Below are positions 7,673 through 14,987 of a stretch of 21,459 nt of DNA, piece after piece; position 1 is the first letter of the stretch, and the number at the start of each line of letters is the position of its first letter. The notes under the pieces were generated by a model. That model was given only the letters and a program-made list of their open reading frames with translations. It ran no database searches and was not told the DNA's origin. The stretch comes from a virus: IMG/VR virus record IMGVR_UViG_3300020074_000150, positions 1-21,459 of that record; one strand, written 5' to 3'. The translations under genes were made by a program, and so were the position numbers.

Positions 7673-8476
7673 ATGATTGATCCGTTAAAAAAATTAGATA
7701 ACTTTCCACATATTTACTATGTAAATTTGGACAATAGAACTGATCGTAAACAATATATGGAAGACCAGTTTGATTATTGGAGATTGAACTTTACAAGGAT
7801 ATCCGCATCCAAGTTTTTAGCTTCTGAATTGGATCAATGGGGTTCACATTATGTTGTTGGTAAGGTAACTGGTATTCCAGCGTATGCTCTTGGCAATGCA
7901 ATTACTCATCTTGAGTTTATGAAAAAATGGATAAACACCAGAGATGATGATTATCTGTTATTAATGGAAGATGATTATGATTTAAATTTGTTGGAGTATT
8001 GGAATTTTAATTGGAATTATTTGATGAGTAGACTTCCTTATGATTGGGATTGTATACAACTTGGATTTGAATCTGAAGAATTTATTCCTTTCTTTTTACA
8101 CCCAAAATTGAGGCATAGTTACTTTGGTCCAGTAATGATGACAAGAGACTATGTTGAAAAAATATTAGATCTGCATTGTTATGGTGAAAAATATAGATTC
8201 GATAAAACAATCGCACTTAACAAATTTAATAAAAGTTCTACAACTGTGGATTACTTTATTGGACATACGGGTAGAACTTATTCAATACCATTGATAACCA
8301 CAAATATAATTTCAACAAGCACAGAGTTTGGAATAGAAATTAATAGAATACATCACAAAAAATCTAGATGTGCATATTATTATTGGTGGATGAAGGAGCA
8401 TTTAAAATTTACTTTAGACGACTTCTTCACTTATGGAAAAGAAAATGATCACAAAATGGTTTTAACTACGAGTTAA
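7673..8476 (+). CDS. GT25-like glycosyltransferase, paralogue 5 of 5 (motifs intact)
   Basis: A 267-residue protein with the full motif set: YVNLDNRTDRKQYM, RISASKF, NAITHLEFMKKW, LLLMEDDYDL (EDD 99-101), YWNFNWNYLMSRLPYDWD, TVDYFIGHTGRTYSIPL and a terminal YYWW...DDFFTYGKEND. This makes it, with paralogue 3, a good candidate for an active enzyme. I start at ATG 7673, 2 nt after the paralogue 4 stop; a TTG at 7667 would overlap that stop but offers no better context. The gene ends 2 nt before the amidinotransferase. Family membership is well supported; the transferred sugar is unknown. Confidence 0.8.
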   Translation: MIDPLKKLDNFPHIYYVNLDNRTDRKQYMEDQFDYWRLNFTRISASKFLASELDQWGSHYVVGKVTGIPAYALGNAITHLEFMKKWINTRDDDYLLLMEDDYDLNLLEYWNFNWNYLMSRLPYDWDCIQLGFESEEFIPFFLHPKLRHSYFGPVMMTRDYVEKILDLHCYGEKYRFDKTIALNKFNKSSTTVDYFIGHTGRTYSIPLITTNIISTSTEFGIEINRIHHKKSRCAYYYWWMKEHLKFTLDDFFTYGKENDHKMVLTTS

Positions 8477-8478
8477 TT

Positions 8479-9444
8479 ATGTACGCAAAAAATGAATGGG
8501 ATAAACTAAAAAAAGTTATTGTTGGTGTCGCGGACCATGCAACGATTCCACCAATGGATAAGAGTCTAAGAACAATTAATTATGCGGGAATTCAAGATGT
8601 CTCGGATGTAAAATCTGGTTTATATCCCCAACAAGTTATTGATGAAGCAAATGAGGATCTTGATACCTTCTGTAATTTTTTACAAGGAGAAGGTGTGGAA
8701 GTTTTAAGACCTAAAAGAGAACTGACAAAGTATTATAATTATTGTCCAAGAGATTCTGTATTTGTTCATGGTGAATTGTCTTTGGCGACTCCGCAACCAT
8801 TAAGGGCAAGACGGGGCAACTGGAGATCATTTGCTCATCATATACCAGACACTATAGAAGTTCCTTGTTCTTATCATGAGGATTTGTATGATGAATCTTG
8901 TATTGGTGATCCAGATATTTTAGCTCTAACTGAATTGACTCCAGCATTTGATGCTGCTAATGCTATAAGAGCAAACGAAGAGGTTTTATATTTGGTATCA
9001 AACAGTGGTAATGTTGCAGGTGCAACGATACTTCAAAATTATCTAGGGTCTTCGGCAACAGTGAGAATTGTAAAAGACATTTATACTTTTGTTCATATTG
9101 ATACTACGATTGCATTTTTAAGAGAAGGTTTGTTGATGGTAAATCCAACAAGAGTGAAGGATAAAGAGATGCTCCCATATCCATTCAATACTTGGGATAT
9201 TATTAATGCACCAGATCCAGTGGACATTGGTTATTATCCAGGTTATAATAATGCTTCAGAGTGGTGTAACATGAATTTGTTCAGTGTTTCTCCAAATCTA
9301 GTTGCCCTTGAAGAACATCAACATCCAACTAGAAAAATTTTAGAAACATATGGCATTGAATGTGCAATGCTTCCAATGAGGCATCAAAGAACTCTTAGTG
9401 GTGGATTTCACTGTGTAACTTTAGATTTAAAAAGAGAAGCATGA
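8479..9444 (+). CDS. Amidinotransferase (AGAT/StrB-like)
   Basis: A 321-residue enzyme of the glycine/inosamine-phosphate amidinotransferase family, which moves the amidino group of arginine to an amine and so makes a guanidino product. The catalytic triad can be read directly: D158 in ELTPAFDAANAIR, H206 in FVHIDTTIAF, and the nucleophile C312 in LSGGFHCVTLD. Other family segments are CPRDSVFVHG (89-98), LVSNSGNVAGA and LLMVNPTR. Length is near the family norm of about 340-360. The protein looks soluble. It overlaps the sugar dehydrogenase by ATGA. With an aminotransferase in the same run it could guanidinylate an amino-sugar or cyclitol, as StsC and StrB1 do for streptidine; that link is inferred. 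Confidence 0.92.
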   Translation: MYAKNEWDKLKKVIVGVADHATIPPMDKSLRTINYAGIQDVSDVKSGLYPQQVIDEANEDLDTFCNFLQGEGVEVLRPKRELTKYYNYCPRDSVFVHGELSLATPQPLRARRGNWRSFAHHIPDTIEVPCSYHEDLYDESCIGDPDILALTELTPAFDAANAIRANEEVLYLVSNSGNVAGATILQNYLGSSATVRIVKDIYTFVHIDTTIAFLREGLLMVNPTRVKDKEMLPYPFNTWDIINAPDPVDIGYYPGYNNASEWCNMNLFSVSPNLVALEEHQHPTRKILETYGIECAMLPMRHQRTLSGGFHCVTLDLKREA

Positions 9445-10667
9445 ACATTGGATTTATTGGACTTGGTAAATTGGGTCTCCCATGTGCGTCAGAGATTGCT
9501 GCTAAAAATCATAATGTTTATGGGTATGATGTTGAAGTAAGAAAAAGTAATACCTTTACAATTTGCTCTACAATAGAAGAAGTTGTAAAAAAGAGTAGGA
9601 TTATTTTCATTGCTGTTCCAACTCCCCATGATCCAGACTATGATGGAAGTTCTCCATCTATGCATTTAGAACCAAAAGATTTTGATTATTCGATTGTCAA
9701 AGATTGCCTTACACAAGTAAATTCGGTAGCAAACGGTCAATTAGTTGTTTTGATTTCTACTGTTCTTCCTGGTACAACACGAGAACAGTTTAAACCCCTA
9801 ATGACAAATGCAAGATTTGTCTATAATCCATATCTAATTGCTATGGGCACAGTTGGATGGGATATGGTCAATCCCGAAATGGTTATGATTGGAACAGAAG
9901 ATGGTACAACAACTGGTGATGCAAATGAATTGATCAACTTCTACAAAACCATCATGGAAAACTCACCAAAGTATTTTGTTGGGACTTGGGATGAGTGTGA
10001 GTGTATAAAGGTTTTTTATAATACTTTTATTAGCACTAAGATTGGATTTGTGAATATGATTCAAGATGTTGCAATGCGTCAGGGCAATATCAATGTAGAT
10101 GTAGTTACAAACGCTCTTTGCTCTGCTAACACCCGAATTATTAATTCATCTTACATGACTGCTGGTATGGGTGACGGGGGTGCTTGTCATCCAAGAGATA
10201 ATATTGCACTCAGGTATTTGTCTAAAAAATTAGATCTTGGTTATGATATTTTTGAATCTGTTATGGGATCCAGAGAAGGTCAAGCTAAGAATCTAGCAAA
10301 ATATTTGGTAGAATTATCTGAGAAGAATAATCTACCAATTATTATTCATGGTAAGTCATACAAACCAAGAGTGTCTCATCTTGATGGAAGTTACAGTTTA
10401 TTGGTGGGGTATTATTGTTTGGAGTATGGTAGGACTGTAACTTATGTGGATAGTTGCACTGGAGATAATTATCAACCAGAATCTCCAGCAGTATTTTTGT
10501 TAGCACATAGCGCAACGACTACTTATAAGTATTGGGATGCTCCAGAAAGTGATGAGTTATATTGCAGCATACCTAAGGGGAGTATTGTTGTTGATCCTTG
10601 GAGGAAATTTAAATCAGATCATTTAAAAGTTATACACTACGGAAATACAAGAAATGTTACATGCTAA
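9441..10667 (+). CDS. UDP-glucose/GDP-mannose dehydrogenase family protein
   Basis: A 408-residue NAD-dependent four-electron dehydrogenase that oxidises C6 of a nucleotide sugar to a uronic acid. The N-terminal Rossmann motif is GLGKLG (7-12). FIAVPTPHDPDYDG, STVLPGTTREQF and YNPYLIAMG are family segments. CIKVFYNTFISTKI supplies K190 and N194. The catalytic cysteine is C249 in GDGGACHPRDNIA, with D253. IIHGKSYKPRVSHLDGS opens the C-terminal nucleotide-sugar domain. The CHPRDN sequence resembles the WbpO/TviB-like branch more than the CFPKD form of UDP-glucose dehydrogenase, but I cannot assign the sugar. The start is coupled by ATGA to the amidinotransferase, and the 3' end overlaps the next gene by 14 bp. 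It probably supplies a uronic-acid donor for the glycosyltransferases (inference). Confidence 0.92.
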   Translation: MNIGFIGLGKLGLPCASEIAAKNHNVYGYDVEVRKSNTFTICSTIEEVVKKSRIIFIAVPTPHDPDYDGSSPSMHLEPKDFDYSIVKDCLTQVNSVANGQLVVLISTVLPGTTREQFKPLMTNARFVYNPYLIAMGTVGWDMVNPEMVMIGTEDGTTTGDANELINFYKTIMENSPKYFVGTWDECECIKVFYNTFISTKIGFVNMIQDVAMRQGNINVDVVTNALCSANTRIINSSYMTAGMGDGGACHPRDNIALRYLSKKLDLGYDIFESVMGSREGQAKNLAKYLVELSEKNNLPIIIHGKSYKPRVSHLDGSYSLLVGYYCLEYGRTVTYVDSCTGDNYQPESPAVFLLAHSATTTYKYWDAPESDELYCSIPKGSIVVDPWRKFKSDHLKVIHYGNTRNVTC

Positions 10668-11196
10668 AACTTTATTCAGTATAACTATTTTAAAATATTC
10701 TGTTCCAAACTGGCAGGATAAAAAAATAAAGTTACTGGATTTGATTGATAATAAATCAAATCTATTACTTGATGAGTGTCAAACTGATTATTTTAGTTCT
10801 TCTGGTAGAGCTTCTTATTTTGATGAGTGGTATTCTATTTTGGGTGAAGACATTCAGAATTGTTTAAATAGAATAAACTTACCGTTCTCTTCTCCTGAAG
10901 ACTGGCAACTTTGGTCTCAAAAATATTATTTTGGAGAATATCATTCAGTACATACCCATGGGTTGGGTAATTTATCTGCAGTTTTATATGTTGAATTTGA
11001 TCCAGATGAACATGTTTCAACACGATTTTATTCTCCGTTTGCCGATCCTTTTTTTGGTAGTCTTGAAAGTCAAACATTGACAGATATTCAGGAAGGTGAT
11101 ATTATATTCTTTCCTGCCATGTTAATGCATGAATCGCCACCCCAAAAATCTGAAAAGGTCAGAACAGTTATGTCTTTTAATATTCCAATAAAATAA
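10654..11196 (+). CDS. 2OG-Fe(II) oxygenase-like protein 2
   Basis: A 180-residue protein resembling the small putative 2OG-Fe(II) oxygenases common in marine T4-like phages. H100-T-H102 precedes GLGNLSAVLYVEF, in the position of the family's HxH/HxD...LSGVYYL pattern. GDIIFFPAMLMHESPP gives the distal ligand H159, and R170 in RTVMSFNIP is the likely 2-oxoglutarate-binding arginine. The second residue of the ligand pair is histidine rather than aspartate, as in part of this family. ATG 10654 overlaps the dehydrogenase gene by 14 bp, and MazG starts 4 nt after the stop. It probably hydroxylates a product or protein of the same pathway; the substrate is unknown. Confidence 0.78.
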   Translation: MLHAKTLFSITILKYSVPNWQDKKIKLLDLIDNKSNLLLDECQTDYFSSSGRASYFDEWYSILGEDIQNCLNRINLPFSSPEDWQLWSQKYYFGEYHSVHTHGLGNLSAVLYVEFDPDEHVSTRFYSPFADPFFGSLESQTLTDIQEGDIIFFPAMLMHESPPQKSEKVRTVMSFNIPIK

Positions 11197-11200
11197 CCTA

Positions 11201-11674
11201 ATGACAATTACAATTTCAAAAAAAGAAAACACTGATGGTTCTCTTGAATTTACTATGACCGAAAATAAAGTTATTGATAGTAATAAGTATATTGATTTTG
11301 TTCGCCAAACTACCAGTCCTGCTAGTAGCGAACTATCTAATCTTTTGTCTCGTCTTACAGAACTTGAGGCATCAACAGATGCAGATGTTCCTCGTCTTTT
11401 GACCGCTGCTTTGGGTATGACTGCTGAAGCAGGTGAATTTACTGAGGTTGTTAAAAAAATCTTCCTTCAAGGCAAATCATATAATGATGAAAATGCATTT
11501 CACCTAAAGAGAGAACTTGGTGATATTTGTTGGTATATTGCTCAAGCATGTATGGCACTGGGAACCAACTTTGAGGAAATTCTTCAAATGAACTATGAAA
11601 AATTGAGTGCTCGTTATCCTGAAGGTGCATTTGATGTATATCGTTCAGAAAATAGAGTAAAAGGAGATCTATGA
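11201..11674 (+). CDS. mazG: MazG-like nucleotide pyrophosphohydrolase
   Basis: A 157-residue all-alpha NTP-PPase. The metal-binding EExx...ExxD signature is visible as E76 and E79 (TAEAGEFTE) with E105 and D108 (RELGDICWYI). The C-terminal stretch KLSARYPEGAFDVYRSENR is typical of the short phage and bacterial MazG-like proteins. The family hydrolyses (d)NTPs to NMP and pyrophosphate; MazG is common in cyanophages. About 60 residues precede the catalytic core. It lies 4 nt after an oxygenase and overlaps the halogenase start by ATGA, so it is expressed with the tailoring genes although its usual role is nucleotide metabolism. Confidence 0.9.
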   Translation: MTITISKKENTDGSLEFTMTENKVIDSNKYIDFVRQTTSPASSELSNLLSRLTELEASTDADVPRLLTAALGMTAEAGEFTEVVKKIFLQGKSYNDENAFHLKRELGDICWYIAQACMALGTNFEEILQMNYEKLSARYPEGAFDVYRSENRVKGDL

Positions 11675-13158
11675 TAACTAAGAGTATTTGTATTCTTGGT
11701 GGTGGGACGGCAGGGTTTATGTGCGCTGCAGTCCTTTCTCAGTATGTTAAAAACAATAATGTTGATTTAAAAATTAAGTGTGTTTATTCTTCTAAAATTG
11801 GAATTATAGGAGTAGGAGAATCGACGCAACTTGCAATTAATGGCATCTTTCAATTTTTAAGACTATCTGATAAAAATTGGATGCCAAAATGTAATGCAAC
11901 ATATAAAACAAATGTTAGATTTGAAAATTGGGCAGAAGAACCTTACTACTATCCTTTTGGTGATATGACAGGTGAAGATGTATCTCAATTTTTGGTTATG
12001 ATGGATTTGTTTCCAGAGGAAATTAAAAAAACTCAGTTTGCTAGACATGTTAGAGGAAGTTCTAGGTTTGCTGAGTTGAATAGATTGAGTGATGAAGGTT
12101 GGGATTTTAATGAACTTACTTCGTATCATTTTGATACTCATAAATTATCATCTCTTCTTTATGACATTGGTGTAAAAAATGGAGTTGAATATATTGATGA
12201 TATCTACTTAGATTCATCTTTAAACAAAGATGGTGGGATTGATTTTATCACTTGCGAAGAAACAGGAAATCATGCTGCTGATTTGTTTATTGATTGTACT
12301 GGTTTTAAATCACTTCTTCTCGGACAAAAACTCAATGTCGAATATATTTCATATGCAGATACTTTAATTAATGATAGAGTAATTAGTGCTAAAATTCCTT
12401 ATGAAAATAAAGAAGAGCAGCTAAAAAGTTACACTAATAATGTTGCAATGGAAAATGGATGGTGTTGGGAGATTCCATTATGGGATGGATTATCTGTTGG
12501 ATATGTTCATAGCACCAAGTTTTCTACAGAAGAAGAAATATATAAAGAATTTGTAGATAGATATTCTGTAGAACCAAATGCACCAATTTATTTTAAGACA
12601 GGAAGATATAAAAATTCTTGGGTTAAAAACGTTGTTGCTGTTGGTCTTTCTTGGGGATTTATTGAACCATTAGAAGCAACTGGTCTTGCTTCAGTAGTTA
12701 ATAATATTTTTAGATTGTTAGAAACATTATCAACAAATTTAGCAATTAATTCATTTGATAAACATGCTTATAATCGTGCGTGTAATTTGGAATTGGATGG
12801 TTTAAAAACTTTTATTGATATGCACTATGCAGCAGTGCATAGAGAAGATACGGAATATTGGAATTATGTTACTAATGTTGTTGAGTATCCATGGGATCAA
12901 CGAAACTGTGGAAGATCAATTGAATTGATTATGGGGGATAGAGATTTTTCCAATAGACAGATCAATGGTGGACTTCCATTTATTTTAGTAGGATCTGGAT
13001 ATGGACCTAATTCTCCTGGATTTATATCTTCTTTGGGTGATAAAAAACATTATGAAAGGTTTAAGGACGCTTGGTTGTCTTATGACTCAGAAATGACTGA
13101 GGTATTTTTAAACTTCCCAACAACTTTTGAATATACCAATAAGAAGTTGTATGAGTAA
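11671..13158 (+). CDS. Flavin-dependent halogenase (tryptophan-halogenase family)
   Basis: A 495-residue FAD enzyme that uses a reduced flavin, oxygen and halide to halogenate a substrate. The FAD motif is ILGGGTAGFM (GxGxxG-like, 10-15); GVGEST (47-52) follows. K79 in NATYKTNVRFENW is the lysine proposed to carry the hypohalous species. The halogenase fingerprint WxWxIP is present as W264-C-W266-E-I-P269. IEPLEATGL holds the catalytic-region glutamate E335, but A336 stands where PrnA has serine (EPLEST). Length is near the usual 500-540. The closest precedent I recall is the cyanophage Syn10 halogenase VirX1, reported to iodinate varied substrates. No flavin reductase is seen nearby, so reduced FAD must come from the host. 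It overlaps MazG by ATGA and the next gene by 8 bp. Confidence 0.92.
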   Translation: MITKSICILGGGTAGFMCAAVLSQYVKNNNVDLKIKCVYSSKIGIIGVGESTQLAINGIFQFLRLSDKNWMPKCNATYKTNVRFENWAEEPYYYPFGDMTGEDVSQFLVMMDLFPEEIKKTQFARHVRGSSRFAELNRLSDEGWDFNELTSYHFDTHKLSSLLYDIGVKNGVEYIDDIYLDSSLNKDGGIDFITCEETGNHAADLFIDCTGFKSLLLGQKLNVEYISYADTLINDRVISAKIPYENKEEQLKSYTNNVAMENGWCWEIPLWDGLSVGYVHSTKFSTEEEIYKEFVDRYSVEPNAPIYFKTGRYKNSWVKNVVAVGLSWGFIEPLEATGLASVVNNIFRLLETLSTNLAINSFDKHAYNRACNLELDGLKTFIDMHYAAVHREDTEYWNYVTNVVEYPWDQRNCGRSIELIMGDRDFSNRQINGGLPFILVGSGYGPNSPGFISSLGDKKHYERFKDAWLSYDSEMTEVFLNFPTTFEYTNKKLYE

Positions 13159-13783
13159 ATTTTTGTCCTATGAAAGTATCCATTCAAATCTGTCTTTGTT
13201 AAATGATAATTATGATAAAATTTTGGATGAATATAAATCTAATTTAAGCAAGTTAGAATTTAGAGACTTTACTGAACAACAAAATAATTATATTAAAAAG
13301 CAAAATAGAGGGTATCCTATTGGATATTCCTCTTATTTTTCTGCAAATAAAAGAGATACCTCTAAACCTGGATGGCATCTTGCCCCTCTTTTTGCAGAAA
13401 GAAATCCTATTCTTTTTAATACTTCACTGATGCCATTCTTAACAAATGTTTTGTTAGAAGTTGGATTAACTGATGCTTGTGCTATTAATGCGTTAGATCC
13501 TGGGCAATCTTTAAATTGGCACATTGATCAAGATTATATTCCAGGTGTTCAGTTACTTAGAATTATTTGGGGGTTGGATATTGACCCAAATGACCCAGAA
13601 GATGCTATAATACAAATAATGGATGAGGACGGGAAGATCGAAACAAGATCTTTTACCAACAAATCATTCTACATATTTCATCCTATGTCTAAACATAGAG
13701 TTGAAAATAAAATGAAATCTTGCAGATCAGTTCTGTGTATAGACTATATCACAGATAAAAATTATTCTGTTGGATTTTTGTAA
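13151..13783 (+). CDS. Aspartyl/asparaginyl beta-hydroxylase-like 2OG oxygenase
   Basis: A 210-residue protein with the double-stranded beta-helix pattern of the asparaginyl hydroxylase group. PGQSLNWHIDQDYIPG gives H124-x-D126, HRVENKMKSCRSVL gives H182 and the 2-oxoglutarate arginine R192, and QLLRIIWGLDI and NKSFYIFHPMSKH are core strands. The family hydroxylates Asp, Asn or Pro residues or free amino acids; here the substrate is unknown. I start at ATG 13151, overlapping the halogenase by 8 bp; an alternative ATG at 13127 would give a longer overlap. It is the last gene of the tailoring run, and a tRNA starts 1 nt after its stop. It belongs to a different subfamily from the other two oxygenases of the cluster. 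Confidence 0.82.
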   Translation: MSKFLSYESIHSNLSLLNDNYDKILDEYKSNLSKLEFRDFTEQQNNYIKKQNRGYPIGYSSYFSANKRDTSKPGWHLAPLFAERNPILFNTSLMPFLTNVLLEVGLTDACAINALDPGQSLNWHIDQDYIPGVQLLRIIWGLDIDPNDPEDAIIQIMDEDGKIETRSFTNKSFYIFHPMSKHRVENKMKSCRSVLCIDYITDKNYSVGFL

Positions 13784-13784
13784 T

Positions 13785-13867
13785 GCCCAGTTGGCGGAAT
13801 TGGTAGACGCGACAGGTTTAGGTCCTGTTATCTTTATGGTGTGTAGGTTCAAGTCCTATACTGGGTA
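13785..13867 (+). tRNA. tRNA-Leu(UAG)
   Basis: A complete cloverleaf can be folded. The acceptor stem is GCCCAGT/ACTGGGT (one G-T pair) with discriminator A at 13867. The class II leucine D-arm reads GCGGAATTGGTAGACGC. The anticodon stem ACAGG/CCTGT (13812-13816 with 13824-13828) closes the loop TTTAGGT, with anticodon TAG at 13819-13821. A long variable arm follows. The T-stem GTAGG/CCTAT closes the loop TTCAAGT. CCA is not encoded, so host nucleotidyltransferase must add it. It decodes CUA and possibly other CUN codons. It sits directly between the tailoring cluster and the late genes. Confidence 0.97.
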
Positions 13868-13868
13868 T

Positions 13869-13875
13869 CTAAATA
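13869..13875 (+). promoter_or_regulatory. Late-promoter-like box CTAAATA
   Basis: CTAAATA begins one base after the tRNA and ends 18 nt before the ATG at 13894, in the only gap between the tRNA and the next gene. It matches six of seven positions of the T4 late ATAAATA core and marks the probable start of the late block. The run of A after it is AT-rich and gives no terminator hairpin. Confidence 0.5.
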
Positions 13876-13893
13876 AAAAAAACCATTATATAG

Positions 13894-14976
13894 ATGGCAC
13901 AAAGTAATCCTGGTAATTATACTGCAGATACAATATATCGTCTTTTAAATGAAAAAATCTCTGATGGTAAAATAAAACTTGTAAAAGACCAATTCCCTAC
14001 TTTAAAAAATTCTGTAGAGTACGCCAGAATTTTAGTGAGATCTGATAATCGAGTATCAACTTTTGAACTAGTTGACGAAGTTTTAAATGATCTTAATATT
14101 CCCTTTCGTGAAGATCGAATACGTGGGTCAACATTTAAAGCAATTGTGATTGATAATTATTATAAAATTGGCAAGAAAGAAAAAGGCATTAGAATATTTT
14201 TTAAATATGCTAATGGTAGAGACTTTATAAACACTTTTATTTGGAACAGTTTACTTCAAGAAGTTTTTAAAAACCATCCAAGTTTAAAGAGAACTCCTAG
14301 AGATAGAACAGAAGTTGATGTTTTAAAAGTTCTTAATGAAAAGATCCAGGAACTTGGCAATAATATGCCAGTTACTTTACGTATTAGAAATAAGTATTAT
14401 TTTAACGTTGCTGGATTTGTTGGTGGAATAGGAACCAGGAAAGCCGACTTTGTAATTGTGGATTATAGTGGAAATGAGATAGGATTTTTATCTTATAAAA
14501 AGGGAGATACTGCCACAGACTTCCAACAGTATGGTGGAATAACAGAACGTGCAGGAACTGATATAGTCAATCATTCTGAAGTTGAGGATTTTAAAGAAGT
14601 CGTTGTCGATAACTGGGACACTTATAAAAAAGATTATGCTTCTGTCTGGAGAGAGATTCAAGATAATAATTTAAAAAAACAATCTGTATTTGGTAAAGAT
14701 TTTTCTAGATCATCGGGACATGATAGTGTAGACTTTTTTGTTCAGGGTAGACCAAACTTTACATTTAATGGTAAAATTGTAAGTTTACGATTTACTACTA
14801 AAACAGTTAGAAAAGGTAATCTTACCTCTCTACAAGGTGATTATGAACCAGTTCTTGGTGCTCGTGGCGGAGAAAGATCGCGTAGAATTAAGATAAAAAC
14901 AAGGTCTATATATGGTGTGCGTGGCGGTATTTGGACTCGCGGATACATCACAAAACGTAGAGACAAGGAAATTTGA
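13894..14976 (+). CDS. Conserved phage protein, possible PD-(D/E)XK nuclease fold
   Basis: A 360-residue protein that I do not recognise by name. Residues 181-216 resemble a restriction-nuclease core: D185 in RKADFVIVDYSG, then SYKKG with K202/K203, and FQQYGG directly after, an arrangement like (D)...SxK in PD-(D/E)XK enzymes. An acidic E140/D142 upstream could complete the site. The N-terminal part (about 50-115) contains DEVLNDLNIPFREDRIRGSTF, which looks helical and possibly DNA-binding, and the C terminus is basic and rich in Arg and Gly. It follows a late-like box, so it may be virion-associated or act in DNA packaging or host DNA degradation. The coding call is strong; the nuclease idea is only suggestive. 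Confidence 0.55.
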   Translation: MAQSNPGNYTADTIYRLLNEKISDGKIKLVKDQFPTLKNSVEYARILVRSDNRVSTFELVDEVLNDLNIPFREDRIRGSTFKAIVIDNYYKIGKKEKGIRIFFKYANGRDFINTFIWNSLLQEVFKNHPSLKRTPRDRTEVDVLKVLNEKIQELGNNMPVTLRIRNKYYFNVAGFVGGIGTRKADFVIVDYSGNEIGFLSYKKGDTATDFQQYGGITERAGTDIVNHSEVEDFKEVVVDNWDTYKKDYASVWREIQDNNLKKQSVFGKDFSRSSGHDSVDFFVQGRPNFTFNGKIVSLRFTTKTVRKGNLTSLQGDYEPVLGARGGERSRRIKIKTRSIYGVRGGIWTRGYITKRRDKEI

Positions 14977-14979
14977 TTT

Positions 14980-14987
14980 AATAAATA
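14980..14987 (+). promoter_or_regulatory. Late-promoter-like box AATAAATA
   Basis: AATAAATA sits 3 nt after the preceding stop and 19 nt before the ATG at 15007. It carries the whole ATAAATA core of T4-type late promoters, and its distance to the start is right for a short late leader. A virion-type gene follows, which supports function. Confidence 0.6.

Noticed and set aside
2331-13783. Cluster as a cyanotoxin-like pathway (cylindrospermopsin or saxitoxin), because of amidinotransferase, oxygenase and sulfotransferase genes
   Set aside because: No polyketide synthase, peptide synthetase or Rieske oxygenase is present, and five glycosyltransferases with a sugar dehydrogenase point to sugar chemistry instead.
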